Assembly: GCA_015179025.1 (NCBI GenBank)
Contig: WHUX01000044.1
Span: 124,001 to 188,000, forward strand
Direction of reading: 5' to 3'
Origin: Terfezia claveryi
Taxonomy: Eukaryota; Ascomycota; Pezizomycetes; Pezizales; Pezizaceae
DNA length: 64,000 nucleotides
Part shown: positions 35,150-46,623 of the stretch, one piece after another
How the letters are laid out: the number at the start of each line of letters is the position of its first letter
Numbering within the stretch: position 1 is the stretch's first letter
Translations under genes and position numbers: made by a program
The notes under the pieces: generated by a model
Told to the model about the DNA's origin: nothing
What the model saw: the letters and a program-made list of their open reading frames with translations, nothing else
Databases searched by the model: none

Positions 35150-37261
35150 ATGACTACTCCACTCAACCCTTCTACCCTCTATTCCTCTCTCGCAGCAATT
35201 TCTCCCAAGGATTACTCCTCCCTTCCAAAATCACCTTCTGAGCTCACACCCTTCCTCGCGACCACAATTGAAGCCGCCCAACGCGCAGTATCCTCAATCC
35301 CCGCCCATCCCTCCGTTGCAAATGCCACTCTTGAAAACAATGATATCAGAAAGTTCTACAAATCAGTCAAACTTCCCACCACGCCACCCCCTTCCGGGGA
35401 CATGAAGTTGTGGAAACTCTCTGCGAGAGATGGTAAGGGAGTGTGGTTCGCGAGGAAGAGTGTGCATGGTAGTATTGGCTTTGAGAGGTTCAGGCGGGGA
35501 CTTGACGTTGAGTTTGCCTTGAAGGAGAATGGGCTAGAAGGGACGGAGAAACAGGAGGTTCCCGAGGGTGGAGTGGATAGTGTCAGGGGGATAGGCTGTG
35601 TTGAGAGGGTAGGAGAGAAGGTAGTTGAAGGGGGTGGTGAGGTGGGGTTAATGGAAGTATATCGCCTAGCAGCACAGTTCCCGGGGCCTACGGCAGCGAG
35701 AGAGTTTGTGACGGTTTGCTGTAAGAAGCAGGGGAGAGAGAAAACAGGAGGTGGGAGATGGTATATGATTGTGAGTATGCCAGTGAAAAATGGGGATGAG
35801 GCAGAAGGTATCTGTCCTAGTAAAGTAGGAGAAGGATATATTCGGGGAGAGTATGAGAGTGTAGAATTAATTAGGGAGGTAGTTCTGGAAGGGGAGGTAG
35901 AAGGGTTGGTTGGGGAGAGTGAAGTGTGGGAGGATACAGTCGACGAGGGAGAGGAGAACGTAAATGGTGACGATGAGATAGTTGCGGAGGTTGTTGTGAG
36001 TGTGGAGGAGGGGAACGAGATACGAAAACGACAAAGACATGGGAGACATCACAGATCTCATCAAAAAGAAGACGATACCCCAGTTGATGCATCTGAAACT
36101 CTTTCAATTCCAGAAGATACACCTGCAAAGTCTTGTACAATTCCAGAGCCAGTTCCAAGGTCCGCGAGTCAGCCCAGAGAAGTTAGGAACTACCCGATAG
36201 AATGGGTTATGCTTTCCCGCTCAGACCCCGGGGGTAACGTTCCAAGGTGGATGGTAGAACGTGGAACACCGGGCAGCATTGTAAAGGATGCTGAGAAGTT
36301 TTTGAAATGGTTGAGGGGATTGAGTGATGAGCAGTTGGGCTTGAATAGCCCTTGGGGGAGAAATGAAACCTCTGAATGTGGACAGAGATTTGCTGTTTCA
36401 CCAACCGGGAGTGTAATGAAAGAGGACGAGGGGGGTCAAGAATCTCCGATCGCACAAGATGTGCAGAAACATGAGGAATGGGGAAATAAAAGTCTTGTTA
36501 GCAACATCTTCAGAATAGCAGGTGAAATGATCAGCCCTATTGCCACCAAAAATATTCTTCCAAATATGCCCAATATCCTCGGCAGAAGTGGAGGCACACA
36601 CGACAACACTAACCACTCTTCCAGCGCAGCCCCACAACAGCGTCCATCTCCAACTGCTCGTTTATCCGACGACACCGCATCTGTCCAATCCTTCTCCACC
36701 GCTGCACAGCACCCCATTGTTCGCGGCTCCCCTTCCCTTACTTCTTCCTCGGCATCTGTTGAACTCCCAATTACCCCACCAACCACCCCGTCTACCATCT
36801 CGGCCACTGGTGCTCTTCCACCACCAAATGATGCTGAATCAAAACCCCTTTCCCGCCTGTTGTCACAACAAACTCGGCTCGTAGCCCTCTTAGAGAAGGC
36901 GTTACAAAAAAACCGCAGAGGAAAAGATGCAGAGACAAAGTTGAGGCAGAGGTACGAAGAGGAGGTGAGGCGCGAAGAAGAGAGGTATAAACGGGATATG
37001 GAGAAGTTGGGGCGGAGGAAAGAGAGGGAAGCACAAAAACTAAAAGAGAAGGAACAGAGGCAAAGGGAGAAACGGCAGAGGGGGACGGATGAGAAGGAGC
37101 GGAAGAAGAGGGTGAAGAGTAGTAGTAATTCTAGTCAGGCCATGAGGGAGGCGATGGGGGTGGTGGAGAGACTTACGAGGGAGAATGAGATGTTGGTTAG
37201 AGAGAAGGAGGAGCTCATGAGGAGGATAAGTGTGTTGGAGGCTGAAGCCGGGCGCAACTGA
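35150..37261 (+). CDS. DUF3074 (START-like) domain protein with C-terminal coiled coil
   Basis: A single-exon 703-aa protein, intact. Residues ~75-400 carry the fungal DUF3074 domain, a START/SRPBCC-type lipid-binding fold: KLWKLSARDGKGVWFARKSVH, FPGPTAAREFVTVCC, YIRGEYESVELIREV, and the signature VMLSRSDPGGNVPRWMVERG followed by TPGSIVKDAEKFLKWL. An acidic, low-complexity insertion splits the domain between ~245 and ~345. The C-terminal third is Ser/Pro-rich and then a strongly charged coiled coil (~575-700, with RQRYEEEVRREEERYKRDME), suggesting dimerisation. The precise role is unknown; lipid binding is inferred from the fold class only. The start is supported by the conserved alignment of the first 70 residues. 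This is the best-preserved gene in the window. Confidence 0.85.
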   Translation: MTTPLNPSTLYSSLAAISPKDYSSLPKSPSELTPFLATTIEAAQRAVSSIPAHPSVANATLENNDIRKFYKSVKLPTTPPPSGDMKLWKLSARDGKGVWFARKSVHGSIGFERFRRGLDVEFALKENGLEGTEKQEVPEGGVDSVRGIGCVERVGEKVVEGGGEVGLMEVYRLAAQFPGPTAAREFVTVCCKKQGREKTGGGRWYMIVSMPVKNGDEAEGICPSKVGEGYIRGEYESVELIREVVLEGEVEGLVGESEVWEDTVDEGEENVNGDDEIVAEVVVSVEEGNEIRKRQRHGRHHRSHQKEDDTPVDASETLSIPEDTPAKSCTIPEPVPRSASQPREVRNYPIEWVMLSRSDPGGNVPRWMVERGTPGSIVKDAEKFLKWLRGLSDEQLGLNSPWGRNETSECGQRFAVSPTGSVMKEDEGGQESPIAQDVQKHEEWGNKSLVSNIFRIAGEMISPIATKNILPNMPNILGRSGGTHDNTNHSSSAAPQQRPSPTARLSDDTASVQSFSTAAQHPIVRGSPSLTSSSASVELPITPPTTPSTISATGALPPPNDAESKPLSRLLSQQTRLVALLEKALQKNRRGKDAETKLRQRYEEEVRREEERYKRDMEKLGRRKEREAQKLKEKEQRQREKRQRGTDEKERKKRVKSSSNSSQAMREAMGVVERLTRENEMLVREKEELMRRISVLEAEAGRN

Positions 37262-38789
37262 GAAACTGTCAATACTCCTCTCTCATCGTACCTTGCCTTT
37301 GAATTTGATATACTATTCCCTTTCCGAACGAACTGCGCGTACACGACCACAGGCGCAGGCTCACTTCGGGCCCCAGTCATTGCAGGATATATATAGCTAG
37401 TTTCTTTGGCTGCATAGCTACACTATCTAGTAACAATAAGAGCTGTTATACATGAAATGACCCCCCTTAGCCTCATATATCTTCCGCTCCATGATATCAA
37501 TAGGATAAAATACCACATCCTGCTGAGATTTGGGCCCTTGGGGGTACTAATACGGTTTCTCATGGATCACAAGACATGAGGGACCGTCAAGTCAGCAACC
37601 TCTCAGCAACCTTCCCCACTTGTAAAAAGGCTGTTTAGTGCGCGGGATTGAAGGAAACATCGGGTGAAGGGTAATTAGTCTCAAGACCGTTCGGAAGTTT
37701 GAGCACTCAGAAACTACCAATTTTTCGAGGAGAACTAAACCTTGTCCAACAGTTGTTCTTGTTTCATGAAATGACCGGAAAAAAAAAGATTCTTAGGGCC
37801 ATGTGGAGAAAGTTGAAGATGGATTATCCATGCCTTAATTTGATGCTGGATTTAAATTTCCCCCCCCCACCCCGAAAAAGAAAGGTTACCCTGAATCTCT
37901 CTCTGGAGATGACTATAATCGGATATATATCAGAATATATCTCGATGGGTTCTACCTAGATAGATAGTTAATTGCATGTTAAAGCTCTCCTCTATAAGGG
38001 TAACATACAATTCAAGTGACAAACAATTTCGTACTCTTACATTAAAGCGGTCTTGAGCATGCAAATGTAACTAGATTTACTTACTGTGCATATTGTATCA
38101 GAACCTCTTTATGTAGTAGGGGTTACGAGATTCTGCCACCTGACGGTCATACCCTATATACTTGAGTACTTATCATCATCTCCATGCCTGAAACGACCTC
38201 AGAGCTCTAAGATGCGTTGATATGATAGGAAGCGGTTGTACCGTGACGAAAAGGAGTAGACATTGTACATAGTCTCGCAATCAACCCTAGGTCATGGAAC
38301 ATTTAACGGAACCATCAATGGGGAGCTGTCAGCCCCTGTGACACCTGGATATAGCACTGGTTATCGCCCAACTAAACATACAAATTGTTGTAACACTAAC
38401 GTACAACTTGTGTATTGTGTAAGACCCGAATTTAAACTGTATGAAATACGCAGGAGAAGATAACAGAAAAAAAAAAAAAACGAAAGCCCAAATATACTGC
38501 CCGCAATCCCCTAGTCGTAGGGCTCGATTGGGAGGCACGCAGCTCCCTCAACATCACATCTCCAGAGGCGCTCACCTTCAAGTCGAAAAAACATAGCCAT
38601 AGAGCTAGTGGCTTTTCCCAATTTCCGCATATACCTCTTAAGAGCCAACATGCCCCTAAAAGACCATCACTGTTATGACTGAGATGAGCCACACCCGTTC
38701 GTGCACTTAGTGTAGCCCGAGTTAGTGATCTTGGATCCCATATCGAGTGATTCCTACGATATTGCCTTGATCACTGACTGGCTCATAAC
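37262..38789. other. 1.5-kb intergenic region
   Basis: The 3' flank of the DUF3074 gene followed by AT-rich DNA. It holds a C-run (37861-37869) and an A14 run near 38467-38480. ORFs at 37699-37959, 38263-38463 and 38432-38692 are featureless. Confidence 0.4.
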
Positions 38790-39490
38790 AATTACCTCCC
38801 ACACGGGGGCCCATGGTTCACAGTATCCTTTACTCTGGTAGCATTAGCGGTTATAATAGGGGGTGTTTTGGCTGCTTGGAATTTATTGCCTGCCGGTTTT
38901 TCTGCCGCTGCCGAATGTGGTGCAGCCTGTTCTCCGGTAGCTAGAGGAACCACTACCAGAGCCCTCGCCCTCAAATAGGCCAATCCACTGGACTGGATAT
39001 GCTGGCCCATCCTTCGCAACCACATCTTCACTGTCTCCTGAGCATTTTTCTTGCATTCTTCCTCTTCTCCATGGGTATCACCGGCCCCTTAATTCCAGCC
39101 TCCGTCCATGTAGCCGTATCCAGCTTTGCTACCGCTGTTCTCACCTCTATCTATGTAAATGTAATTGTATAGGATTAGTCTCCACTAGCAGCTCTTTTTC
39201 CCTTAATTCGCCACTTTTTCCTTTCCATTGCTATCAACCCTTCGGCCCTCTTTTGTGTCTCTTCTCTGCCCATTCCCCCCAGCACCGTTCATTCTCCAAA
39301 GTTGCCTTCCTCCCCTCTGTTATTTGGACTTTCCCACTCCTGTTCTAGTAATCCATCCTGCTTTACTGAAAGCAAGTAAAGTACCACCTTGGTAGTGTCA
39401 TCCTTCCCACTGGATCTCTTGTAACTGTTTTTCCTCCTACCCTGCCTCCGCCAACTCCCTATCCTTCTCTTCCAGTTTCCCTTCAAGGCT
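38790..39490 (-). pseudogene. Gag/ORF1-like retroelement relic (minus strand)
   Basis: Reading the minus strand from 39490, coding-like blocks appear in changing frames: a basic stretch, then EVRTAVAKLDTATWTEAGIK, then, after one frame change, KNAQETVKMWLRRMGQHIQ and LAYLRARALVVVPL. A Lys/Ala/Gln-rich stretch follows and ends at 38792. The order (amphipathic helices, then a low-complexity basic tail) resembles gag or LINE ORF1 proteins of fungal elements. There is no zinc knuckle or pol domain, and stops separate the blocks. Family identity is inferred. Confidence 0.35.
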
Positions 39491-40232
39491 GTCTACCTCT
39501 CCACGAGGATCGGGAGAGATTCCTCAACCTTAAAGATAACTCTCTTGCCCCCTCAAATTTCTTACTCCCATCCTCTACCCTCGGGGGTGTTTGTAGTTCT
39601 GCTCGGATTATCACGATAATTGGATATTCGTGATGCGCTGGTTCTGCTCTATCGAATTCTATTTTCCCCGACGTCGGAATACCTCTGATTGTCTAGATCG
39701 ACCAAATGGGCCCGTCCTATACATAGCAAGCTCTGTGTTTGCAGCATTGCATGTATACCATGTACGAGTGGTATCTCAGAGTGATATCTCAATGCATTGT
39801 GATAGTAACTCCCGGTAGAAAACGCGGATGTACGTACAATTGATGGTTAAAGAGACCACCTCGAAACAGCAGATAACATGCTCCGCTTCGGTTCTTACAC
39901 AATCAGCCAAATGGTCCTTTGATACAATAAGTACTAGTAGGTCCGTAGAATATTCAATTGAAGGAATATATAAGAATAATACATATGACAGCTCATCTCG
40001 TGAGAGAGCCCTGAGAGCAACACTTCAGAGGCTATCAAATAGAATTTCTCATGAAAGATGCTTGGTGATCCCAATGTTCAGCCCATTTAATATTGTTTCT
40101 TCCCAAAGTTCCTTTAATTATGGAGTATATCCCACAGGCTCTTATACTCGTCATCAGGTCCCTTGCATCTTTCAAGCCAGTCCATAACCCCCCAGTATGC
40201 GAATATATTTTGCGCCTCGCATTGCTGAACTG
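39491..40232. other. Intergenic spacer
   Basis: 742 bp with no recognised gene. The plus-strand ORF at 39828-40187 lacks motifs and sits in the 3' flank of the APH-family gene. Confidence 0.35.
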
Positions 40233-41648
40233 CTAGCTCAAAATCACGCTTCTTTCCTTGCTGCCCATCTCTGAAAATTTGCAGCCACTCCTGCCCCCAG
40301 CTATATCCTCCATAGTCTTTAGGAATCGCTCTCGCAGCTTAGTCTGTTCCCACTCCTTCAAATTCTCAAAATAGAGCTGATCTGGCCGACCGGTTTCCTC
40401 ATCTTTCATATATCCCTCTGGGTCGGGTCTGGGGTCAGGGTGGTTACGACCCTGAAGTACATGTGGGAAGGAAGCGGCTTTAAATAGGGGAACAAAAGAA
40501 ACACATTCCCAGTCTAGGAAGGCTGTGACGTTCCCTGTCTCAGGGTTCAGGAGGAGGTTTTGAAATGTGATGTCGTCGTGGGTGAGAGCGTATGAATCCT
40601 GTTCTTCTGCCTCCACGGTGGGGAAAAACTCATTTAGACTCCCCTCTAGAGTCTCAATCAACTTCTTCAGAGACTCTAGATCTTCCAGGTCATCCTCATC
40701 CAGATCAGCACCCAGTAACTGCTCCATGGAGTTTGTTTTTGCGGCATATAACCTCGCCTGCAGCCACTCTCGGGCAGTTGCGAACGGACCCCTAGAGAGG
40801 CCCTCCATCTGGAGCCTCTTATCCCAAAAAAAACTCATCGAGACAATCCTATCAACTACGTATTCCCCATCACCTAGGATTTCAACTCCTTGCCCCCTGC
40901 CCAATCCATCAAAATCCTCTCTTCGATAAAGGTTCCCGATTTTCCCCGCCCTTAGCTTGAACATATCTAAACACCAACCGGCCAAATTATCGACCAGTTT
41001 CTCTTTCAACTGCCACTCCAAGCCTTCCCAAACGTGCCTCAACTGGCGGCCAGGCATGTACTCCATTAGGATCCACTCAAAACCAATTTCATTGCATCTT
41101 CTAGATCTAGGGCCATCATCAGAGGAAGGGGACTCTAGCCCTAGCGAGGTGCTCCATTCGTACGCGTAGATTTCAGGTGCGGGGATGTTTGTCTGTTCGC
41201 GGATGTACTTTGTTGTTGCCACTTCGCTAAGAGTTTTATAGATGGGATCGACTGGGAGGGAGATGCGGAGTATAAAGGTTCGTGATTTAGCACCTTGAGC
41301 ACTAGCTATAGCGCCCTCTGGCAGCTCATTGGCAGCAGAGTCCAACTTGACGGTGTAGAGCTTATTAAAGGCACCTTGGGCGAGGAAAGAGATAGATAGT
41401 TGGGCATCGTTGTGAACTTGCTTCTCCTCGCTGGCCGCAGAGATGGAGGCATTGGCTGCCCTCTCCACTTCTCTCCTTTGGCCCCGTCCTCCTGTTTGTG
41501 GATCTTCCAGCAGCAGATCTAGGGTTCCCACGGTTTTAACGATGCTGCGTATGTCTGGATCAATCACCCACGAGGGCACGGCTGTGCCAAAGGCGTCCCT
41601 CACCCAATTAATCTTGGCCTCGGTTACATCGTCTGGAGTGTTCAACAT
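40233..41648 (-). CDS. Aminoglycoside phosphotransferase (APH)-family protein, 471 aa
   Basis: An intact single-exon ORF. The catalytic loop LTHDDITFQNLLLNPETG (~354) provides the HxDxxxxN motif, and FLDWECVSFVP (~375) gives the metal-binding Asp. The N-lobe shows SISFLAQGAFNKLYTV as the nucleotide-binding loop region and FILRISLPV with the basic residue on the beta-3 strand. The hinge-like segment FEWILMEYMPGRQL is also typical. Fungal members of this expanded kinase-like family phosphorylate small molecules; the actual substrate is unknown and antibiotic resistance should not be assumed. I start at the ATG 41646-41648 (MLNTPDDVTEAK), since the frame upstream of it only offers a CTG. The gene lies next to the dispersed-motif cluster at 41.8-42.1 kb, about 0.2 kb upstream of its start. 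Confidence 0.82.
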   Translation of the reverse strand: MLNTPDDVTEAKINWVRDAFGTAVPSWVIDPDIRSIVKTVGTLDLLLEDPQTGGRGQRREVERAANASISAASEEKQVHNDAQLSISFLAQGAFNKLYTVKLDSAANELPEGAIASAQGAKSRTFILRISLPVDPIYKTLSEVATTKYIREQTNIPAPEIYAYEWSTSLGLESPSSDDGPRSRRCNEIGFEWILMEYMPGRQLRHVWEGLEWQLKEKLVDNLAGWCLDMFKLRAGKIGNLYRREDFDGLGRGQGVEILGDGEYVVDRIVSMSFFWDKRLQMEGLSRGPFATAREWLQARLYAAKTNSMEQLLGADLDEDDLEDLESLKKLIETLEGSLNEFFPTVEAEEQDSYALTHDDITFQNLLLNPETGNVTAFLDWECVSFVPLFKAASFPHVLQGRNHPDPRPDPEGYMKDEETGRPDQLYFENLKEWEQTKLRERFLKTMEDIAGGRSGCKFSEMGSKERSVILS

Positions 41649-41917
41649 TATAGCTCGAGTCAGGATATAATATCTGAAGCGGGCTCGTACTTGGGTCGGG
41701 TACTGGAAATCACCATAGGCAGAAGAGCCATTGGATAAATGCAGGTTAGTCAGCACTCAAGTAAGTGTGCTTAATTTTGGTGTCGTATGTACCGTAAGCA
41801 GGGTATAGTCTGGTAGGTCGCCAACTAGACTAGGGTCGCGCATGTAGTGCAACCAGACTAGGTACTTCCCAAGAGGGCTACCTTTGACGATCCAGCTAGT
41901 CTAACATACATACATAT

Positions 41918-42116
41918 GTGCCAACCAGACTACATACATATGTACTAGTCTGGTTAACATATGCACCAAGGCGATGACGTCATACGGTAAAGTCAGGGCT
42001 GGACTATTAGTCTCATGCCAAGACCGCTACTGCTAAGATGTTCTAAAGCAGTAGCGGTCTTGGCATGAGACCATGACTATTGCTCATTGGATATCCAACG
42101 TGTGCCAACCAGACTA
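41918..42116. repeat. Cluster of GTGCCAACCAGACTA motif copies
   Basis: Exact copies are at 41918-41932 and 42102-42116. Partial copies are at about 41851-41860 (AACCAGACTA) and, inverted, at about 41946-41955 (TAGTCTGGTT). The first exact copy and the inverted partial one form an imperfect hairpin around ACATACATATGT. Confidence 0.8.
42010..42071. repeat. Perfect 25-bp inverted repeat with 12-base loop
   Basis: The arm starting GTCTCATGCCAAGACCGCTA (42010-42034) is exactly complementary to 42047-42071. Its first 16 bases resemble the arm of the hairpin at 55607-55667 (GTCTCGTGCTCAGACC), so the two hairpins may belong to one family. Both sit among copies of the GTGCCAACCAGACTA motif. Confidence 0.9.
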
Positions 42117-42955
42117 ATCCAACGTCCTGTTTTGCCTGGCTACACTACTCCCTAGTCAGCTGTTCTCTCGATACGAGATAAGGATTCAGATGTACTGTAA
42201 CTGTTGCCGGCAATTCGAAATCATGGCATTCAAACCCCGCCATGGAGTGAAGCGGGGTAGTACCGTCATACAAGCTGACTATCTAATCCTAATCTAGCTC
42301 CGATCGACCAGCCGGACTAAATTTAACCACTTGATCCCACCGGCCAAAGGAAATATACAGTAAGTAATACCTCAGACCCCTGTAAGCTGTTACCTGTATC
42401 TTACTATTTAGGGATCTACACGGGAAAGTGAGTGCTAGCCTGCTGGAGATCGTCTAGTGGGGAACAAGGGTTGTTTTCATCAAGCCATCAATATTCCTCA
42501 GTGCACGAAGCTAATTAGGAGACAATCAACTGTGTCCAATCTCCCTTGTAACCATGTACTTCGTCCCCTGCAAATACATACAGCTAGCAAGTAACTGAAA
42601 TGTCAATCTGGGTACTCATGATCCCAGAAGAGAGATAGTCGATTCGTGAGCTAATATAGTCATAGATCCTACCTGAGCCAGCTGTCATTGAAAACCCAGG
42701 AGCTCAGCTTATGTTGATTTTCCAAGCCCAAATTTCAAGGTTCACAAGTCCAAAGCGCTATCCAATAGCGCCAACTTATTTTCGAGAGTCTTCTGCTGTC
42801 AAGGTATCCCCATCAACTTTCCTATTTCCTATTATCAGGTAATGGTGTAGATGACCTTCCATATTCTGGTGATGGTTTGGCCTCCGGAGTATCAAGAAAA
42901 AGATGCAAGGAAGCTATACCATACATCGTAGTGCATCATCACGGGGATATACATC

Positions 42956-44750
42956 GTGACCCCTGCCAGTCCATTCTTGGCAGCGTAACAGGCGCGGAAC
43001 CTATCCAGCAAAATATATATGCATCGTGAAGATATAGAGATTCATTGACATGTGGTGGGAATGCGAAATGGATGGGTTTGGATGGGTTATGAGGTGGATT
43101 TTGGGGTGCATCCAATATTAAGGGGCAAAATAGAGTCAAGCAACTGACTGCAGTACTGATTGATTCTTGGGAATATACATAAATTGAGGTTTGAATCTAT
43201 GGTCTATAGGTGCATTTTAAATTGCTTAAAATGATAAGGCTATTAGTATAACTTTGAAAGGTGAGGGAGAGTTGGCGCGATTTATTTATATGGGAACCTT
43301 GAATCAGTCTGGGCCAGCCCGAACTCGGCGGGCCTAACCTGGCTTTGGCTATGCGAGGCCAAATCCACCTCTGTCTGCCTGAGTTAGCCTGGCCCCACCT
43401 GAGTCCGCTCAAACCAATCTGGGGATGCCTGAACTAGTCTGCCTTTAGTTATATAGATGCCGGGTATTCTAGACCTTGTCTGACCGATTGTGAGCCAGTC
43501 AATCTAGGCGCACCTGACCCATAATGGGCTCTGTGAGCTGATATAAGTTTGCTTAAAGCTGCTAGAGATGTCCCGAACTTTTATAAACCCTTCTGAATTA
43601 CTATTAGGTTACCTTAAGTCAGTTTAGCACTCATGAGCTTACCAAGACACATCTGAACTACTCTAACCTCACCAGCATCTGTTTTGGCACTCATGTACTA
43701 ACTTCTTCTTCAATATGTTTAAGAGGTAGTACCTACCAGAAGCAAGCTCAAATAACTAAGGATTTCAAGTCACTCGAGTAGGCTCAGGCTGGCTTTTATT
43801 TATTTTAATTTTTTTTTAATACTCATCGGTCGCAATGGGGGGGACCATGATGATCTGGCAACCCGGAAGCCCGGAGTGCACCCCTATCAACCAGACTATG
43901 AACCCCTATCCTCCACTACCAAGGCCCATTTGGGACTACTCTCAATATGAACTTCACTGACTAAGCACGGGGAAACCTCCTTGCTGTAATATGGTTGCAC
44001 ATTTCTGGAACTACTAAACATTATCTTCTCTACCTCTGTGTATAATTATGGATACTCAAGTGAGTTGACCAAACTCAGGGGGATTCAGGTAAGTCTGTGT
44101 TAGCTTATCAGAGACCAAACTAATATGAGCCGGGCTAGGCAAGTAGTAAAGAGAAGCCCAAGATTAACTTCACAGGTAGTACAAATACATTATAGAAGTA
44201 TAAAATTGTTATGTTGCGCCCTGATTGGCCCACAATTGGTGAGACAAGATCAAGAATTACATAATTGATGCAAAATGGTTCAGGCGTCTCCACAATGGTT
44301 TGAGCGGACTTAGATGTAGCTCAGGTAGACCGAGATAAACTTGGCCTCGCATAGCCAAAGCCAGGTTAGCCCAGCCGAGTTCGGGCTCGGCCAGACTGAT
44401 TCAAGTTCCCGTATAAATAAATCTCGAAAAATTGCACCAACTCTCCCTCACCTTTCAAAGTTATACTAATAGCCTTATCACTTTTAAGCAACTTAAAATA
44501 CATCTATAGACCTAGATTATGCCATTGACTCAATCAGTACTACGGGAAGTTACTTCCCTAATTTGTCTCTTGATCTTGAATGCCACCCAGAAATCTACCT
44601 CTTGATCCATCCAAAGCCATCTATTTTTCATTCCTATCACATGTTAATAAATCTCCATATCTTCACGATGCACATATATTTTGCTGGATAGGGTTCCATT
44701 TATTTTGCAGCCCATTACGCCGCCAAGGCTGGACTGGCATGGGTCGTGTG
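42956..44750. mobile_element. Second long-arm inverted-repeat (foldback) element, about 1.8 kb
   Basis: Left-arm blocks at 42961-43300 (CCTGCCAGTCC, CTATCCAGCAAAATATAT, AGGCTATTAGTATAACTTTG) recur reverse-complemented in the right arm at 44430-44745. The alignment continues inward through GGCTATGCGAGGCCAA (43338 region and 44345 region) and CCGCTCAAACCA to about 43520 and 44215. The arms are thus roughly 0.55 kb with moderate divergence and small gaps, and about 0.7 kb lies between. No transposase ORF is present. The ends around GACCC[CA]TGCCAGTCC have no clear target duplication. Size and shape match the 32.8-34.6 kb element, but I see no sequence relation between them. The ORFs at 42939-43412 and 44580-44822 are by-products of the arms. 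Confidence 0.72.
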
Positions 44751-45147
44751 GGGCTGATGTGGGCGTGGCGTGGCCATAAGGGTGGAAGTTATACACGGTC
44801 AGGAGGGAAAATAATTCAGTAAAAATAAATACAAAAATGAGTATTTATAAAAAATACAAAATAAGGAGTAACAACAACTCGAGTGTAAAGTGGACTCGAT
44901 TCAGCCTGTAGCTGGGGTCTTGCACAGAACAGATTTGTATTTACAGAGGATAGGTTTGGGGTGGTGGCCATAAATGCTGGTCAACAGGCCATAGACACAA
45001 GTTTATAAACCTAGTTGTCTGTGTTCCCATCTTTGATAAATACCATCCATACTTAACAAACAGATTCAAACACAAAGAGAAGGTTACTTTCCCAGGCAAC
45101 AGTTCAATAGAGATAGATAAGAATCGCTCCTGACCAAGTCGCTCCTC

Positions 45148-45202
<55 letters not shown>

Positions 45203-46623
45203 CGATGTCTACCAATAATCTGAAGTGTGATGTTTTTAATAAATTGAAAGACTGAAGGATGATAACCGTCAGCGATAGCTTACCAAGGTACCGCTGGTGC
45301 AACATGATGCAGTGCGCACTGGACCACCCTATAATTGTTCTGATAATCGACGACATTGTTTTGGAATGGGAGGCCGAAGGCATCACAACCATGGAACAAT
45401 TTGAAACAACTCGTGGCATGACGCTGGAGCAGGTTAAGACTATGGTTCATGGCCAGCTAGACAGCAAGCTGTGCAAACTATTGGGCGTGGCCAGCAACTA
45501 AATGCGGGTAGGTGGGTGAGCATAACCTGTCAATATTTGTTTTTCTCACACATCAAACAAGCGGATGTGCTAAGCTCTCATAACACAACTACCTATCTTG
45601 CCACGCCGGAAAATGTCGCCAATGAAATATACTGAGGATCAGGGCTCGGGATCAGATGATTTGCCACTTGTCCAGCTATGATTTCTTCTCATCAATGTTT
45701 TTGTCGCTTCCATAAATCAAGCTATTTCTGTAGTTGTTTCTCTACACTCTATTCATAGAACCAACTGAACCCGCTATCAAATGGTAAGCGAGGGACATTG
45801 TCTGCTTTGTCTCAAGCTAAACTCATGATAAATCTCCGCAACTATGTACAAACTTCTAATGATAATGCATTATCTGGTGATGGATGGTATTTATCAATTT
45901 CAGCATATGACAGATACATGTGACCAGCTACGTTTCATGTTAATACGCTTGATATAACGAGTTGCTGGATGTGAGAAACTAGGAAAGGCACGTAACCCAG
46001 TACTGTAAACCAATTCCATAAGGGATCTTTAAATCCCACTCCATGCGTAGGCAATAATTTTTTTCTCAAGAGTGAACTGTATAAATAAATACAAGCTGTC
46101 CTGGTCCTTGCCCATAGGCTACAATCGCAAGTTAACCACCCAACCAGCGACCTATAATATATTGTCCCGCTAGTTCAAAAGCAAAAGCCTGTGCAGACAT
46201 GCTGCAGAATAGCCGCAGAGATGTTATAAAGTGCTGCGGAATAGCTGCAGAGAGTTGGACCTATCTAGTTTAGCTTCCCATATGCATCCAATTATTTACG
46301 ACTGCTTAATGACATGTGAGAAGGTGGAGCCAGTAGAGGCCTGGAATGGAGCTCGTGTTAATCTCATAGCATCAGATCATTAATGCGGGATTGAGAGAGA
46401 GGGTCTTGCCCTTTCGCTCATTACCTCTCCTTTTGCTCCCCAGGCTGGAACGCCAGATGAGAACGTAGTGTGAGTATCCAAGGGTTAAATAGCTGCCTAT
46501 TCCGAATGATAATTCGAAAATAGTATTTCATCCCTCACTATATAGGAAGCCGTGAACATCCGAGTTCCCTTCACAGAATCACACTTTATATAATCTACTC
46601 ATATTCCCACCATCACACCCCCA
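44751..46623. other. 1.9-kb intergenic region
   Basis: Contains the (ACA)n microsatellite and a short ORF at 45259-45501 that cannot be assigned. Two copies of a GCTGC[AG]GAATAGC[CT]GCAGAGA block lie at about 46210-46255. The last 100 bases (CTATATAGGAAGCC, then a C/A-rich leader ending ACACCCCCAATGG) are probably the promoter and 5' leader of the small gene at 46624. Confidence 0.45.
45148..45203. repeat. (ACA)n microsatellite, about 18 units
   Basis: An uninterrupted ACA trinucleotide run. It is not inside a convincing coding frame. Confidence 0.95.

Larger units (their letters stand above)
41649..42955. other. Promoter-side spacer of the APH gene with a cluster of dispersed-motif repeats
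   Basis: From about 41815 to 42116 the region carries five full or partial copies of the GTGCCAACCAGACTA motif in both orientations and the 25-bp hairpin annotated separately. The rest, to 42955, is AT-rich and has no gene. Confidence 0.5.

Noticed and set aside
45259..45501. 80-aa ORF after the ACA repeat (IIDDIVLEWEAEGITTMEQF)
   Set aside because: Composition is protein-like and the frame is open again upstream of one stop, but no partner exons or recognisable family; may be a gene relic, not supported enough to annotate.
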